A DNA stretch of 64,000 nucleotides from Microstegium vimineum (Eukaryota; Streptophyta; Magnoliopsida; Poales; Poaceae), in contig CM039126.1 in assembly GCA_022036555.1 (NCBI GenBank), positions 30,837,925 to 30,901,924 of the forward strand, written 5' to 3'. How positions within the stretch are numbered: the first letter of the stretch is position 1; the number at the start of each line of letters is the position of its first letter. The notes beneath the pieces were generated by a model. The model saw only the letters and a list, made by a program, of their open reading frames with translations. It made no database searches and had not been told where the DNA came from. Positions 1 to 10,452 of the stretch are shown here, piece by piece. Made by a program: the position numbers and the translations under genes.

Positions 1-786
1 TTTTTTCCCAAGCCTACACATGTGATATCAAGTCCACTCAACAAGTTTTGTGATTTTTGGAATTCGTTTGTATTTTATACAATTTTAAAAACAAGTCACA
101 CGCAAGTTGTTGGTCAAGTTTGGTGAATAAGATGTTTAAAATTTCGCGTCTGTCCTTGGATACCGACTCAAAGTGCGCTACAAACCACGAATATTATTTT
201 TTCAGTCATCAAATTCCATTATTCGATGCACCTGCACTTCAAAGTTGTTTTATTTAAAATATCATTTTAAATAAAAAACCAAACAAATATAGCAAAACTA
301 CTAAAAAATATACGAAATTCTAAGATTAAGTCACTAGCGATGTAAGAAGCAAGTAAAATAAAATGAGTGGAAAAAAGAAAAAAAAATCAAATTCTTTGCC
401 GAGAGTAACCCTAAAGCTCTCGGCAAAGAATCTTTGCCGAGAGCCCGCGACGTGGCTCTCGGCACAAAAATTATAAGGGAGAACGGTAGCACGCCGTTCA
501 AAAGATTTGCCGAGAGCTTGACGGTTGACTCTCGGCAAAGGATAACGGAGGAGGCTGCCGTTTCGTTTGCCGAGAGGATTTTTTTGCCGACGGCGTAGCT
601 CTCGGCAAAAGGAATTCTTTGCCGAGAGTTTTTATTTGCCGAGAGCCGGCTCTCGACACCGTGACTTCTGCCGAGTACTGTATGGTGCCGAGAGCAGCTC
701 TCGACAAAGAATTTTGTGCCGAGTGCCCGATAAAAAGCTCTCGGCAAATCCTCGGGCACTCGGCAAACGTCCTGTTTCCGATAGTG
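1..786 (-). mobile_element. CACTA (En/Spm) transposon end, partial
   Basis: Between about 395 and 765 the sequence is packed with direct and inverted copies of the octamer GCCGAGAG/CTCTCGGC (roughly 16 copies, some as GCCGAGTG), the subterminal repeat style of grass CACTA elements, where the element's own protein is known to bind. The terminal inverted repeat is seen at the right end: read on the minus strand the element begins CACTATCGGAAAC at 786. I see no matching end with the same flank to the left, so the window probably opens inside this element and 1-379 (AT-rich, no convincing gene) is its interior. It is inserted in the gypsy protease/pol frame at 787. ORFs across 326-908 are read-through of the repeats and not genes. 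Confidence 0.8.
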
Positions 787-1347
787 ACCGGGTATTAATT
801 CAATTGCAAACTCTAATTCCCTATCTGGAGGCATGCCTGGCAAGTCCTCAGGAAAGACATCAGGGAACTCTTGAACTACATGTATGTCTTCTATTTTCTT
901 CTCTTTAAGGCTTGCTAGAGATGCATTTGGGTTTATCGGTTTAGTCCGAACTCCAAAATAAAATATTCTGGAACCATCAGACCTCCTAATGGCTGCACAC
1001 TTTTGCTCATAGTCTAATAATACCCCATGCTCATGCAACCAATCCATGCCTAATATCACTTCTAACCCAGTCATATCTATCACAAGCAAATTTGCCAAGA
1101 ACTTAATATTCTGAATTATTATGGTCTGGTCTTTGCATATCTTTTCTACTTTTAATAGCACACCTGGGGAATTGACCCACAAGGCTTTTTCCAAGGGTGC
1201 GTGCACTAATCCATTTTTAATCATAAAGTTCTGAGAGATAAAGGAGTGTGTAGCACCTGAATCAAAAAGAACTGTACCAACAGCAGGTGGGATGAGTAAT
1301 TTACCAGTGATGATATCTGTAGCTGCGCCCAGTTGCTCTGCATTCAC
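787..1347 (-). pseudogene. Gypsy aspartic protease (retropepsin) and start of pol, truncated
   Basis: The retropepsin active site is clear: VLFDSGATHSFIS about 28 residues from the first Met, followed by the second conserved block VILGMDWLHEHGVLLDY. The segment DVFPEDLPGMPPDRELEF is the usual linker just before gypsy reverse transcriptase. The reading frame then runs straight into the CACTA terminal repeat at 786/787, so the RT domain is absent. The protease would cut the gag-pol polyprotein in the virus-like particle. The frame overlaps the end of gag in a different phase, so either a frameshift joins them in life or a small indel has separated them. Confidence 0.8.
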
Positions 1348-1352
1348 AAAAT

Positions 1353-2534
1353 TCAGCTTGGCTGTACCCCACTTGGTCCACCACGTCCTGTTCCTCTCCC
1401 TGCTGTGTTTGGCTGTCCACCACCACCTCTTCCCATTGGTTGGTTACTCACTTGAGTGCGTTGTGCAGGCTGCACTGTTGTCTTTGTTGGGTGGGGACAA
1501 TTAATCTTGTGATGGCCTTCCTTGCCACAATTGAAGCAGGTACTTGATCCCTTTAAACAGTTATTGGTGAAATGTTTCCCTCCACACTTCCCACATATGG
1601 GGGCTGCATTCTGGTAGTTAGTTGGGGCTGGTTTATATGGTGGCACTTGAGGACGTGCTCGTGCTTGCTGTGTCATAGGTCTTTGCTCGAATCTTGCTTT
1701 CTTCCTTCTTTCTTCACCCAACTGAGAGTGCTCATATTCAAGTACTATGGCCCTGTTGACCAGATCTTGAAACCTGGTGATCATGTGAGGTCTCAAGTGC
1801 ATCCGAAGGAATGGGTGCAACCCTTCCATGAACTTCTCAACCTTTTTCTCCTCAGTGTTTACATCATCAGGGGCATACCTTGATAATTCAGTAAACTGAT
1901 GTACATACTCTCCTAGCCTTTTATTTCCTTGGACTAAATTTCGAAACTCCCTCTTCTTAATAGACACCTTTCCATCTGGAACAAATGCCAAAGTGAAAGC
2001 CTGTTTGAACACTGCCCATGTAACAGGTTCATTTTCAGCATGATTGTGCTTAAAGTTTGCCCACCAAGCCCCAGCAAGGCCCTGCAATTGGTGGGATGCA
2101 TATCTCACCTTCTCTTCATCTGAGCAACCAACTGTCTCAAGCTTCTTTTCAACTTCTAATAGCCAGTCATGGGCCTCAAGTGGATCTACAGCCTTGGAAA
2201 AGGATGCTGGTTGGGTCTGGAGAAATTGCCTCAAGCTAACTCCGGCCACTGGCTGTGCTAGTCCACCTGGAGCAAGCCTATTTATTATGGCCTCCATGAA
2301 GCGATTCTGATTGTCTTGCAACTCCCTCCGAGAGTTTTCCATAAAGAGCACGATGTCCCCAATATTCCTAGCCTCGCCATTGACATTGGAAGTTCCGGCC
2401 TCACCAATGCGGGGATAACCTTCTCCTGGTAGGAAGCTATGATTTCCAGAAGAATTGCCTCCATTCCCATTGGACCAGAGGCGAAAGACAAGGTCATCTT
2501 CACCTAATCCGCGTCCGTCCATCCTGCAAGACAA
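1353..2534 (-). CDS. gag: Gypsy gag polyprotein, chromovirus type
   Basis: An open frame of 393 codons. Its middle (roughly residues 110-260) has the plant retrotransposon gag (capsid) fold signature, with LEAHDWLLEVEKKLE, AGAWWANF, and LSRYAPDDVNTEEKK. The C-terminal part has a basic tract and two zinc knuckles, CGKCGGKHFTNNC and CFNCGKEGHHKINC, expected to bind the element RNA; it ends in a glycine/arginine-rich tail. The product would form the cytoplasmic particle in which the RNA is copied. Length is ordinary for this family and there is no internal stop, so this is one of the better preserved frames in the window. The start Met lies 15 codons before the first recognisable charged block and is not otherwise confirmed. 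Confidence 0.85.
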   Translation of the reverse strand: MSCRMDGRGLGEDDLVFRLWSNGNGGNSSGNHSFLPGEGYPRIGEAGTSNVNGEARNIGDIVLFMENSRRELQDNQNRFMEAIINRLAPGGLAQPVAGVSLRQFLQTQPASFSKAVDPLEAHDWLLEVEKKLETVGCSDEEKVRYASHQLQGLAGAWWANFKHNHAENEPVTWAVFKQAFTLAFVPDGKVSIKKREFRNLVQGNKRLGEYVHQFTELSRYAPDDVNTEEKKVEKFMEGLHPFLRMHLRPHMITRFQDLVNRAIVLEYEHSQLGEERRKKARFEQRPMTQQARARPQVPPYKPAPTNYQNAAPICGKCGGKHFTNNCLKGSSTCFNCGKEGHHKINCPHPTKTTVQPAQRTQVSNQPMGRGGGGQPNTAGRGTGRGGPSGVQPS

Positions 2535-2984
2535 GTGTCGTTGAGTGATCTCTCTTTTTGTTTTTGCATATTTACTTAGTAAATCAAGTACTGTTGCACA
2601 CTAGCAAAAATTAGTATGGTAGTTGTAATTACTGAGCTGATTCAACAACTTTCGCAGACTTTAACATTGTCAGGTATATGAAGGTTAGCCACTTGCATCC
2701 CACACATACACATGAAAATGCACAACATACTGATAATTTAACCACATGGTCATGGATAGTCATAGGGGCGTGTTACATTCGACCTAGGTGCTGCCATTCC
2801 TTACACATGGTCTTGATCTAATTAACTATTACAAGCCACTAAGCAAGATCTATGAGAGACCTTCGTTTTTACATAAGAGTGCACTACTATCGTAACAACT
2901 TATATTACAGGTCACTACACTACCTTAGTCCCTACTGCAGTCCAACTAGTACTAACTCCAAAATAACCCCATATGTTGAACTAA
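2535..2984. other. Non-coding leader between extra ORF and gag
   Basis: About 450 bases with no supported ORF or repeat. By position it is untranslated internal sequence of the gypsy element, between its extra ORFs and gag. Confidence 0.5.
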
Positions 2985-4054
2985 CTACAAAATAACCCCA
3001 TCTGTGACGACGACGTCATACACATAGAAGTCAGGAGGACTGGAGCTTGATCCCGCTGCCCCGTTGCTGCTACCTGCTTCATTCTCTCCCTGCAGTCCCA
3101 ACACTTGATTCAGAAAGGTCCTAGTAGCTGCTGCTTCGATGTAGACTTCCCTACGAACACTCATGCGTGCTTGATATGATCTAACTTGCTGCTGTTGTGC
3201 AGGTTCAGGAGGCGGGAGAATGTGCACTGCTGGCTGTATAAGTGGTCCGTCAACAAGCTCAGGGGGCAAGGGCGCTAACTCTGGTGTCCCAACATGTGGC
3301 CCAAGTGGTCCAAAATCTTGTGGCGCTGGTGGAGCATTTGGAACTAGCTGATGTGGTGAAGCAGGTGGTGCCGGTATGTCTGGGTTCTCTACTTCTTCTG
3401 CTGCTTCAGGTTCTTCCTGCTCCATTTCTGGTTCTTCCTCTTCTTCTTCTTCTACTACTACTAGAGGGTTAAGGGCACCTCCAGGTTGTTGAAGATGATT
3501 AATATGTTCCTGTAGTATAGCACGGTAATGGTCACTAACTAGGAACATATAGTACCAGTAACGGGCTTCGGACCACATCTTAGTGAAATCTGCAGCAAAT
3601 GACCGAAACACCATCCCATCCGATATCATTTTCATGCTAGAGGCTAAGTTGATGGCATCCTGTGAACATCCTAGCACCGTGAGATTGAGAATCCTGATAA
3701 GCCTTGAGCTCCTAACTGAACTGGTGCACTAGAACTTCCAGGATCAAATCCTAGAAAGTCGCGATAGCAGGTAGTGCGCAGATAGGCTGCAAAGTGCGCC
3801 CGGAGCACCTGCATAGCATCAGTGGCCACATCCTGTATGGCATCCTCTGGAAAAGGCCGGGATCTAATGAGTTCTCTATGGAATGTTGGGTCCATAGGAA
3901 ATCCAGTTAGAATCAGCACTATGCGCCTCTCGCCATGGTCCAGTGTTTCCTCCAAAAATTCTGGGCATGATCCTCCAAGGGTCTGAACCATGTGCATGAA
4001 GAGCATCACTGAATGTCCACATACTCTTTCTGGTGGAACACTAGAACGTGCCAT
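2985..4054 (-). pseudogene. Extra ORF(s) upstream of gypsy gag, function unknown
   Basis: Two minus-strand frames touch end to start: 3671-4054 (127 aa, begins MARSSVPPERVCGHSVMLFM) and 2985-3677 (230 aa). They overlap by 7 bases in different phases, so they may be one protein split by a frameshift. The second part has a helical N-terminal region (FAADFTKMWSEARYWYYMFL), then an acidic run of glutamates, a proline-rich segment, and a serine/glycine tail. No catalytic motif is visible. Position between the primer binding site and gag matches additional ORFs known from some plant gypsy lineages, but I do not recognise the family. It is not gag, since the real gag lies downstream. Confidence 0.5.
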
Positions 4055-4276
4055 CCTGTACCAAGGTTAGGCAATTAGCATGACAGTTAGCTATGTGTTA
4101 TTAGCAAGGTAGTCACCTAGAGAAAAACAAAATATAGGGAAGGGTACAGTAAAATCAATTCAAAACAGCAATAGACATACCATATACAGAGATGGGATTT
4201 GCTCTAGGACCAGATTTTGTTTTTCAACTTAGATCACCTATAGTCTCTAGCTATTCGCATGGCCCTCGCAACTACG

Positions 4277-4288
4277 ACTTTGATACCA
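4277..4288 (-). promoter_or_regulatory. Primer binding site, initiator-Met tRNA type
   Basis: On the minus strand this reads TGGTATCAAAGT, close to the TGGTATCAGAGC complement of plant initiator methionine tRNA used by most gypsy and copia elements. It lies about 220 bases upstream of the first extra ORF, at the expected inner edge of the 5' LTR. Confidence 0.6.
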
Positions 4289-5440
4289 GCCCGGGTCATT
4301 AACACTTTAAATAATAACCCCGGCCTATGATTTATTACTCAACAACTACAAGATTGTCGAATAATAGACCATAACAAAGTTGGCAGTAGAGAATAGCTAG
4401 AAGGTATCAATAGTCATTACAATACCATCCTACACACTTAAGTATTTAGAGAGACGTCACATATTTGCGCATTATTACAAGCCCGAAATATAGAGGTCCA
4501 AACTAGATTACTAAACGAGCGCCAAAGACATATTGCCCTTGACATACATAACTACTAAGAGGATTATTTATTCATCCCATCCACCATAGGAGGTGGCAGC
4601 GGCCCGACTAGCGTCCTCATATTCATCCCAATCTGCATAGGCATAATCATCATCTAAAGACCCTTGTGCACCTTCTTGGAGATCTTTGGAAGAAGGAGGG
4701 TTATATATATATATATATATATCAAAGTAATGCAGTCTGGTCATGTCAATGATCAATAATATCTCATCCTTGCTGTTTCAAATAAAATTTGTAGAAAAAG
4801 TCAGATTTTAATTAAGAAAATACTACTATCACTTGCATCTTAAGAAAGAGCCACACATAGGTTCCCGTAGCCTCTAACCCAAGAGACATGACATGAATTC
4901 ATGATTTAATCCTGCGTAGGTTTGTATCGCTTTGCCGATAATTACCTTGACCAATTTTCCATCGCACTTCCTGTGGTGCGACTCATGGTTAAGATACCAA
5001 ACTTTCCCCATTTTGTATAATTGTAAATCCACATCTATCCATGTGCGCTAATATATGCGCTTGGGTGTACTTCATCGACACCTCATTGGGGATTTCATCA
5101 CCCAACCCTCTCCTCACCTACCATAGGAATTATACAACAACTCCATGGGTACTGGAATCGGCCCGTCCAAACGAGTTCATGGTCGATACGACTTATACGG
5201 CCCAATAACACAAGCGAGAGTTGGTTATTAATCCTATCAACCTTTTCATCCAAACATACAGTAGGGAATTAGCTGCTCCATCAGCTAACCCCATGTCATC
5301 ATATTCACATATCATCCATCCGTAATTAATTTCAGAAAGTAATATTTAATGCAGATTGCTTTTATTTTGCCAAATATATTATAAAAACTCAAGAAGAAAT
5401 GGTCAAGGATTCTTGCTTGAGTTGTTAGGATTCAACTCAG
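4289..5440 (-). repeat. Probable 5' LTR of the minus-strand gypsy element
   Basis: By position, the sequence right of the primer binding site is the 5' LTR. On the minus strand a polyadenylation-like AATAAA-type stretch (GAGTAATAAATC) lies just before the inner edge. A short frame at 4568-4756 includes DDDYAYADWDEYEDAS and a (TA)n run at 4702-4722; it is most likely accidental. I cannot see a clean TG...CA pair, so the outer border is only approximate. No other gene is visible here. Confidence 0.45.
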
Positions 5441-5590
5441 GCTCAGATTGGTTCACTGGATGACCCGACACCTGACTTTGTTCGCTTCCTTAATCTTGGA
5501 GATATTCAGCTCCAAACTTGGACTTATGCTTCCTCACGAGCACCCCTCCTACTTGCAGATCTTGACTTCTTTACAGGTCAACCCTTTCTC
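5415..5590 (+). pseudogene. Exon-like coding fragment, unknown protein
   Basis: One plus-strand frame not starting with Met reads without stop as a natural-looking peptide, including DDPTPDFVRFLNLGDIQL and LLLADLDFFTGQPF. Composition and spacing of residues look like a true exon and not like random sequence. It stops at the left end of the TIR element at 5585. I do not recognise the family. It could be a captured gene fragment or a remnant of a host gene. Confidence 0.3.
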
Positions 5591-6440
5591 TCAACCCATG
5601 TCGCACTCCATCGGTGTGTTTGGTTTGGGGATGTAGTGGGTTGGGTTGGGTTTAACCCAGTTTTCTGGGTTGGGAGGTTGGACCCAGTTTTTTTGTTTGG
5701 TTGCAGGGATGAAGAGGGATGAAATAGAGGTGATTTTGACACCGTTAACAACAGCCATAGGGGCCCATCTGTCATTCCCCTTCTTTCATTTTCCCCGTCT
5801 TCTTCCGCCGCTCGCTCGTCCGTGCTCGTGTGCAAGCCCGTCCGCCCCTCCCCACCGCGTCCTTGGCGGACGGTGGCGTCCCGCCCGACCCTCGTTGGAG
5901 GCCCGCCTCCCCACCGCGGCTTGGCGGCCGGCGGCGTCTGGAGTCCCCGCCTCCCCGCCGCGTCCTAGAGGCCGTCCCCGCCTCCCCGCCACGCTCTAGA
6001 GGCCGGCGCGTCCCCGCCCCTCCCTCGCTAGTGGCCTCGCCTCCCCGCCGCATCCTGGAGGCTGGCTTCGTCCGTGCCTCCCTCGATGGCGGCCAGGGTC
6101 ACCACGCCCCGTGTCGTCCCCGTCGCGCCGCCCTGCCCCGCCCCAAGCCCGACCTCTGAGCTCGCCTACCCCGGCCGCTAGAGCCCGAGCTCGCTGGCGG
6201 ATTCATCTAGGGAGGGCGTGGTAAACTAGGGAGGGCGCGACGAAGGGAGGGAGAAGGAGACGGAGGCTGACGGCTGCATCTGGGTCGAGCTCGTCCCCTC
6301 GATTTGGAGGGACAAGCTGAACCCGCAAAACAGAACCCGGGTCAACCCACTTTCACCCAACCCGCAAACCAAACAACATGAAACCTGGGTCCGACCTAGG
6401 ATATCCCACTAGAACCCTCAATCCAAACAGACTATGAGTG
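5585..6440. mobile_element. GC-rich non-autonomous TIR element
   Basis: The ends are imperfect inverted repeats: left GTGTGTTTGGTTTGGGG then TAGTGGG; right, read on the other strand, GTCTGTTTGGATTGAGGG then TAGTGGG. A CTGTTTGG-type end is common to grass hAT and PIF/Harbinger MITEs. The middle (about 5760-6310) is very GC- and CpG-rich, with imperfect tandem units built on CCTCCCCGCCGCG, and carries overlapping ORFs on both strands that look like composition artefacts. I could not find a convincing target-site duplication, so the superfamily is open. The GC-rich cargo resembles captured 5' gene sequence as in Pack-type elements. Confidence 0.5.
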
Positions 6441-7084
6441 CTCAAGTCACCATCTTGCGTTGATGTGGATGGAAGGCTGGTGGTTTTTCTCTAGAAAGTA
6501 CTGAGCTAGGTGTTCTTGGTAGGCTTTAGCTTTGAGTGGGAAGACAAAACTGGTCTGCTTGGTCTGCTACTACGCTGAAGACTACTTCTTTCACCCGGCC
6601 CCCTATTAGTATACTACTCCGCTCCCCATAGATATTTACTTACATTTCTCAGCTTGGTCAAGGTGTGTGCAGTGAAGACGTTCAACTGCTCCTACTTGAT
6701 TGGCTGGGTCCTTTCTAGAAGGGCATGATAGTCCACAGTGAAATAAACCAGTTCTAGAGTACAAGTGTTGGTGTAATAGTGTCTACAGTGTTATGTACTA
6801 GCAATTGTTCTAGCAATTGTAAAGAATGAGGAAGTGTAGTAATTGGAGGATCTAAACTTGTCTTAGTCATGTAAAGACTAATTCTCAAGGATTAATACAT
6901 GATTTGTGTGTTTTAAATGTTAATGTGTATCAATTATACAGCATGATGAAATTAAGATAGTGTGATGACTCACTTAGTCAAGGTCAGTTATCTACTAAAA
7001 ATGTGGGTCGTTACATTGCGTAAGAAATAAATTAATCCTCCATGTAGGGCATCACATTTATCTACCATATCGTACATTACAGGT
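6441..7084. other. Intergenic stretch, nothing recognised
   Basis: Mixed-composition sequence with no ORF above 60 codons that reads like a protein and no repeat that I can see. It could continue the sequence interrupted at 5585. Confidence 0.4.
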
Positions 7085-7300
7085 GATATCCTCTTTGGCC
7101 GCAGCTGATCTCCCCTGCAACAGCGGCGGCGGCGGCGTCCTCGGCTCGCAGATGCAGCCATACGGGGACTCCCACTCCATCCTCGCAATGTATGGCGGCC
7201 ACGAACCTCGATCTTCATGGAGGAGAATCCGCTCCTGAGGCAGCCACTGTGGTGGCACTGTCGGCCCTGTGTGGCTAGAGGCCTAGAGAGCCGGCGACGC
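7085..7300 (+). pseudogene. GC-rich exon-like fragment
   Basis: A short island of high GC in AT-rich surroundings. On the plus strand it encodes a glycine run followed by SQMQPYGDSHSILAMYGGHE and then stops. CGG triplet repeats at 7125-7136 raise the possibility of a first-exon or 5'-leader fragment of a host gene. Family not recognised. The minus-strand frames over it are arginine-rich and probably shadows. Confidence 0.25.
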
Positions 7301-8480
7301 ACACAATCTGTTAGACATCGAACATCTCATGTCGTTGTCCCTCCCCTATGCACCTACGTCCCTGTGATCTGCAGGTTAGCCTCCTGTCCTGGCCCCATCT
7401 ATTTCTGATTCGTGCACGGATTGTTGGCCATCATGAATCATACGAGTACTTGAGTGCATGGAAGAGGTCGTTGCCCCTTGCTAGTTTGTTAATTGATTTT
7501 CCAATTTTAACTTTTTGTTTCTTGTTGAATTTGTAGATCATGACTCCTTCATAGGACTACTTGATTGCAATCTGATCTTTTTTATAAGCCGGTAAGGAGA
7601 GGATTAAAGATACCTATTTATACTAGTAATTAAATGCATATCATGGCACAAACCCGATCCGGCTTTTGGATGTTTATTAGTCAGTGTACACTGCATTTTA
7701 GCTTAACTTCTAACTTTTATCCGTAATTATTTTCTTCGTTTTCCTTTATTATATTATTTTCTCAAAGTATATCAAATTATTCAGACAAATAAATAACATT
7801 ATTTTGTTCACATTTTGATATTCCATCAGACATATTGTCTTGTATCATGCAGTTGCAGGGCTATCTATTCTGAATTCTTTGAGATCAATCATTTTTTGTG
7901 ATAAACTAAAATTACATGTATAGATAACTTAGTTACTTTGCAGGCAGGTAGTTTTGTTTAGTCTGATAAACACAAGTATAAATGTCTCTTTCACTATTGT
8001 TATTTATCATAATTCACTTGCTAATAGACATGTCACCATTGTGTTACTGCAGAACATATCAAAATGCTGACAAACGGGCTTCATCCCCATATACATGGGA
8101 ATCTCCGTAACAACCTTACTGAGGATGCGTCCAGCTAGAACTATCATGACCCTGTGATGGTCTCTTGTGGTTGGTCAATGGTCTGGCAGAGCCACTGTTA
8201 ATATATGTAAACGTGATCAACTTTTATGTCACATTATTATCTAGAATATTTTTCATTTGAAATTGTAATATGAACACAAGTTTGACTCTCGGAGGTTGGA
8301 TTTATATTTGCAATAGTTGTGTTTCACTATGCACTATGCCTGATGTTTTTGTAGCATGGACAAAAGTTTTCATTAGTTTTCACGGACCATTGTTATGTTA
8401 CTGCAAGAAGAATGTTGGTTTGCCCAATACACAGTACGAACTAGCAAAACCTATTATTAGATTACTATACTGACATTGAC
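7301..8480. other. AT-rich non-coding stretch
   Basis: No coding frame worth calling. Short ORFs at 7348-7536 and 8270-8473 lack any domain-like pattern. Confidence 0.4.
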
Positions 8481-8489
8481 AAAGAGTAT

Positions 8490-9165
8490 TACGTATCCCT
8501 AAAGACTTAGTAATAAAAAATGATACAATAAAAAACAGACTAACCGGATACCCCACATGCCGGTGACTTTGTATAACAAATTTTATTATGTATAAATCTA
8601 AACAAAATTATTTAATGGCACAAATGATAGTATCTGTAATAAAAATTATCTTGTTCAGAGCCGGATGGCCGGTTGGATTTCACTAGTAAATTTACCACTC
8701 ACAAGTCGAAAAAACAATTATTTATTGGCACAAAAGATATTATTAGTAATAAAAATTGCCATGACTAGATATTAGACTCCGTTGATTATCACAAAAACCT
8801 TATTGCTCACAAGTCTAGATGGAACTATTCATAGACTCAAATGATAATATCATTAATAAAAAATATCTTCTCGACATCTAGCTAAATTTACTATTTGCAT
8901 GTCATGATGTAATTATTATAAACCAAAATGATACTATTAGTAATAAAAATTACCTTGTCTAGATATCGGATGCCACGTTATTTATCATAGGAAAATTTAC
9001 TCCTCATAATTACGGGCATAATTAATTATAAGCCCAAATAATATTATTTATAACAAAATAGCATGATCGTAGATCGAACACCTAGATGACTATGCCAGTC
9101 AATTTGATTACTCATGGTCAGGATAAAATTATTTATGAACCAAAATGTACCTCTTAGTAATAAAA
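8490..9165 (+). repeat. Degenerate ~108-bp tandem array
   Basis: The landmark TAGTAATAAAAATT (with variants) recurs near 8507, 8635, 8743, 8852, 8938, 9048 and 9155, and each is preceded by a variant of AATTATTTATGGCACAAAT. Spacing is 87-128 bases, most often 107-110. Units are clearly diverged. This is a local, old satellite-like array or an internal repeat of an unrecognised element. Confidence 0.6.
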
Positions 9166-9330
9166 AAGTCTAACAGAGACAAAACATGTCGATGAGTGAC
9201 ATAACCATTATTTGTGCATTGAAATGGTTTGTCATCGGCATGTTTTGTCTGTGTAAGACTTTTTTTTTGCATTGACTGACATTTATTTGTGCATTGACCG
9301 ACATTTATTGTCTCTGTTAGACATAACTGT
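9163..9330. repeat. Foldback hairpin, MITE-like
   Basis: AAAGTCTAACAGAGACAAAA at about 9165 is mirrored by TGTTTTGTCTGTGTAAGACT at about 9241, giving arms of roughly 33 bases around a 36-base loop. A third partial copy (TGTCTCTGTTAGAC) follows near 9309. ATTTGTGCATTGA is repeated several times between and after the arms. This looks like a small foldback element abutting the tandem array. Confidence 0.5.
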
Positions 9331-9384
9331 TATTTGTGCATTGAAATGACAATAAACGTCAAACAATTATTTGTCACTTCATAA

Positions 9385-9925
9385 CCGTTATTTGACGCGT
9401 CCGGTGCTTCACTGATGTGAGTCCGGTGCCAAACCCTTGGCACCGAGACTACACCGGACGCGTCCGGTGCCACTTAAACACATCTATCAACTCCAAATCA
9501 ACTCGCGCTGAATATGGAAGTTGTTCTAGGCTATCTTAGGGTCAACCTAGGCTCACTTTGGGCTATGTATGTCAAGTGTGCACCACACCTACACCATGAA
9601 ACTTTCCTAAGTCAAGCTACTCATTCTACCCCCCTTAATAGTATGGTCAAAGGTAAAACAAAGACCTAATCTACTCTAAGAGTCCTTCATCTCCTTATGA
9701 CTTAGACCTGGTCTATCCATGGTCTTCATCTCCATCCTTTGAAATCCAAAACGATATCCATCTTGGGGGCATTAGATTACCATTGGTTGCCCATTCACTC
9801 TGTCATCATGGCCTAACATTCTAATTTCCGCTACAAAACACACATTAGTCATAATAACCTCGTATTGATGTTAATCACCGAAACTATGGGGCCTAGATGC
9901 TTTCAATCTCTCCTTTTTTTGGTGA
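9385..9925 (-). repeat. Copia-type 3' LTR fragment with polypurine tract
   Basis: On the minus strand a purine-rich tract (CACCAAAAAAAGGAGAGAT, 9907-9925) is followed by TGAAAGCATCTAGGCCCC, the style of start of SIRE/Opie-like copia LTRs in grasses. Further into the repeat are copies of the ACCGGACGCGTCCGGT palindromic motif (9395-9470), also typical of these LTRs. The far (left) edge is not resolved, and the fragment seems to end near 9385. Confidence 0.5.
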
Positions 9926-10452
9926 TTGATGACAATACGCCTCGAGTATATGTATATAAGAATGGTTTGGTGAGGATTTCAATGACTTGGTAGGTATAAG
10001 CATAGGTTAGTGAAATAGAATGAATAAGACATGCTTATCCTAGCCAAGCCACAACAAATACTCATGAGAATAAGAATTAAGCTTGAGTACCACATGATAT
10101 GCTCAAAAAGGATACATCGGAGTATGTCGCGGAAGCACAAACATTAGAGCATAAGCATATCATGAACATAACTGACAACTCATCATATATATGAATGAAA
10201 AGCATAGAGTATGTCAAACAGGCATCTCACAAAAGTATCACACATATATACAATGCATGAAAGCGAAAACATGATGCATGAGTACGATAAATAACAATCA
10301 TAAGAACCAACCACCTCATAACTCCCCCTGACGCTAATACTCGACCCTCCCTCCTTTGGCGCCAAGCACCAAAAATCTTTGGGTCTGAGGCTAGATGAGA
10401 TGGGTCGTGGCCGAGAAACTCAAACTGGGAGAGGTCGGGCTCGGGGCTGGAA

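Larger units (their letters stand above)
787..5440 (-). mobile_element. Ty3/gypsy retrotransposon, minus strand, 3' part cut off
   Basis: Reading right to left: LTR (about 4289-5440, outer edge not resolved), primer binding site, two extra ORFs, gag, and protease. Pol is broken off at 787 by the CACTA element before reverse transcriptase. The gag type (a tryptophan-rich AWW motif, an SRYAPDDV motif and paired zinc knuckles) is that of plant chromoviruses of the Tekay/Retrosat sort; that lineage call is from recall of the family. RT, RNase H, integrase and the 3' LTR would lie left of the window if the CACTA insertion is simple. Confidence 0.75.

Noticed and set aside
331..345. CACTAGCGATG as the other terminus of the first CACTA element
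   Set aside because: It matches the known terminus CACTATCGGAAAC poorly, and the flank AGT does not match the expected ACC duplication.
326..908. ORFs running through the CACTA subterminal repeats
   Set aside because: Repeated ESRQRF/RALGKDS-type peptides are translations of the GCCGAGAG repeats.
5772..6159. Four overlapping Arg/Gly-rich ORFs
   Set aside because: Composition artefacts of the GC-rich interior of the TIR element.
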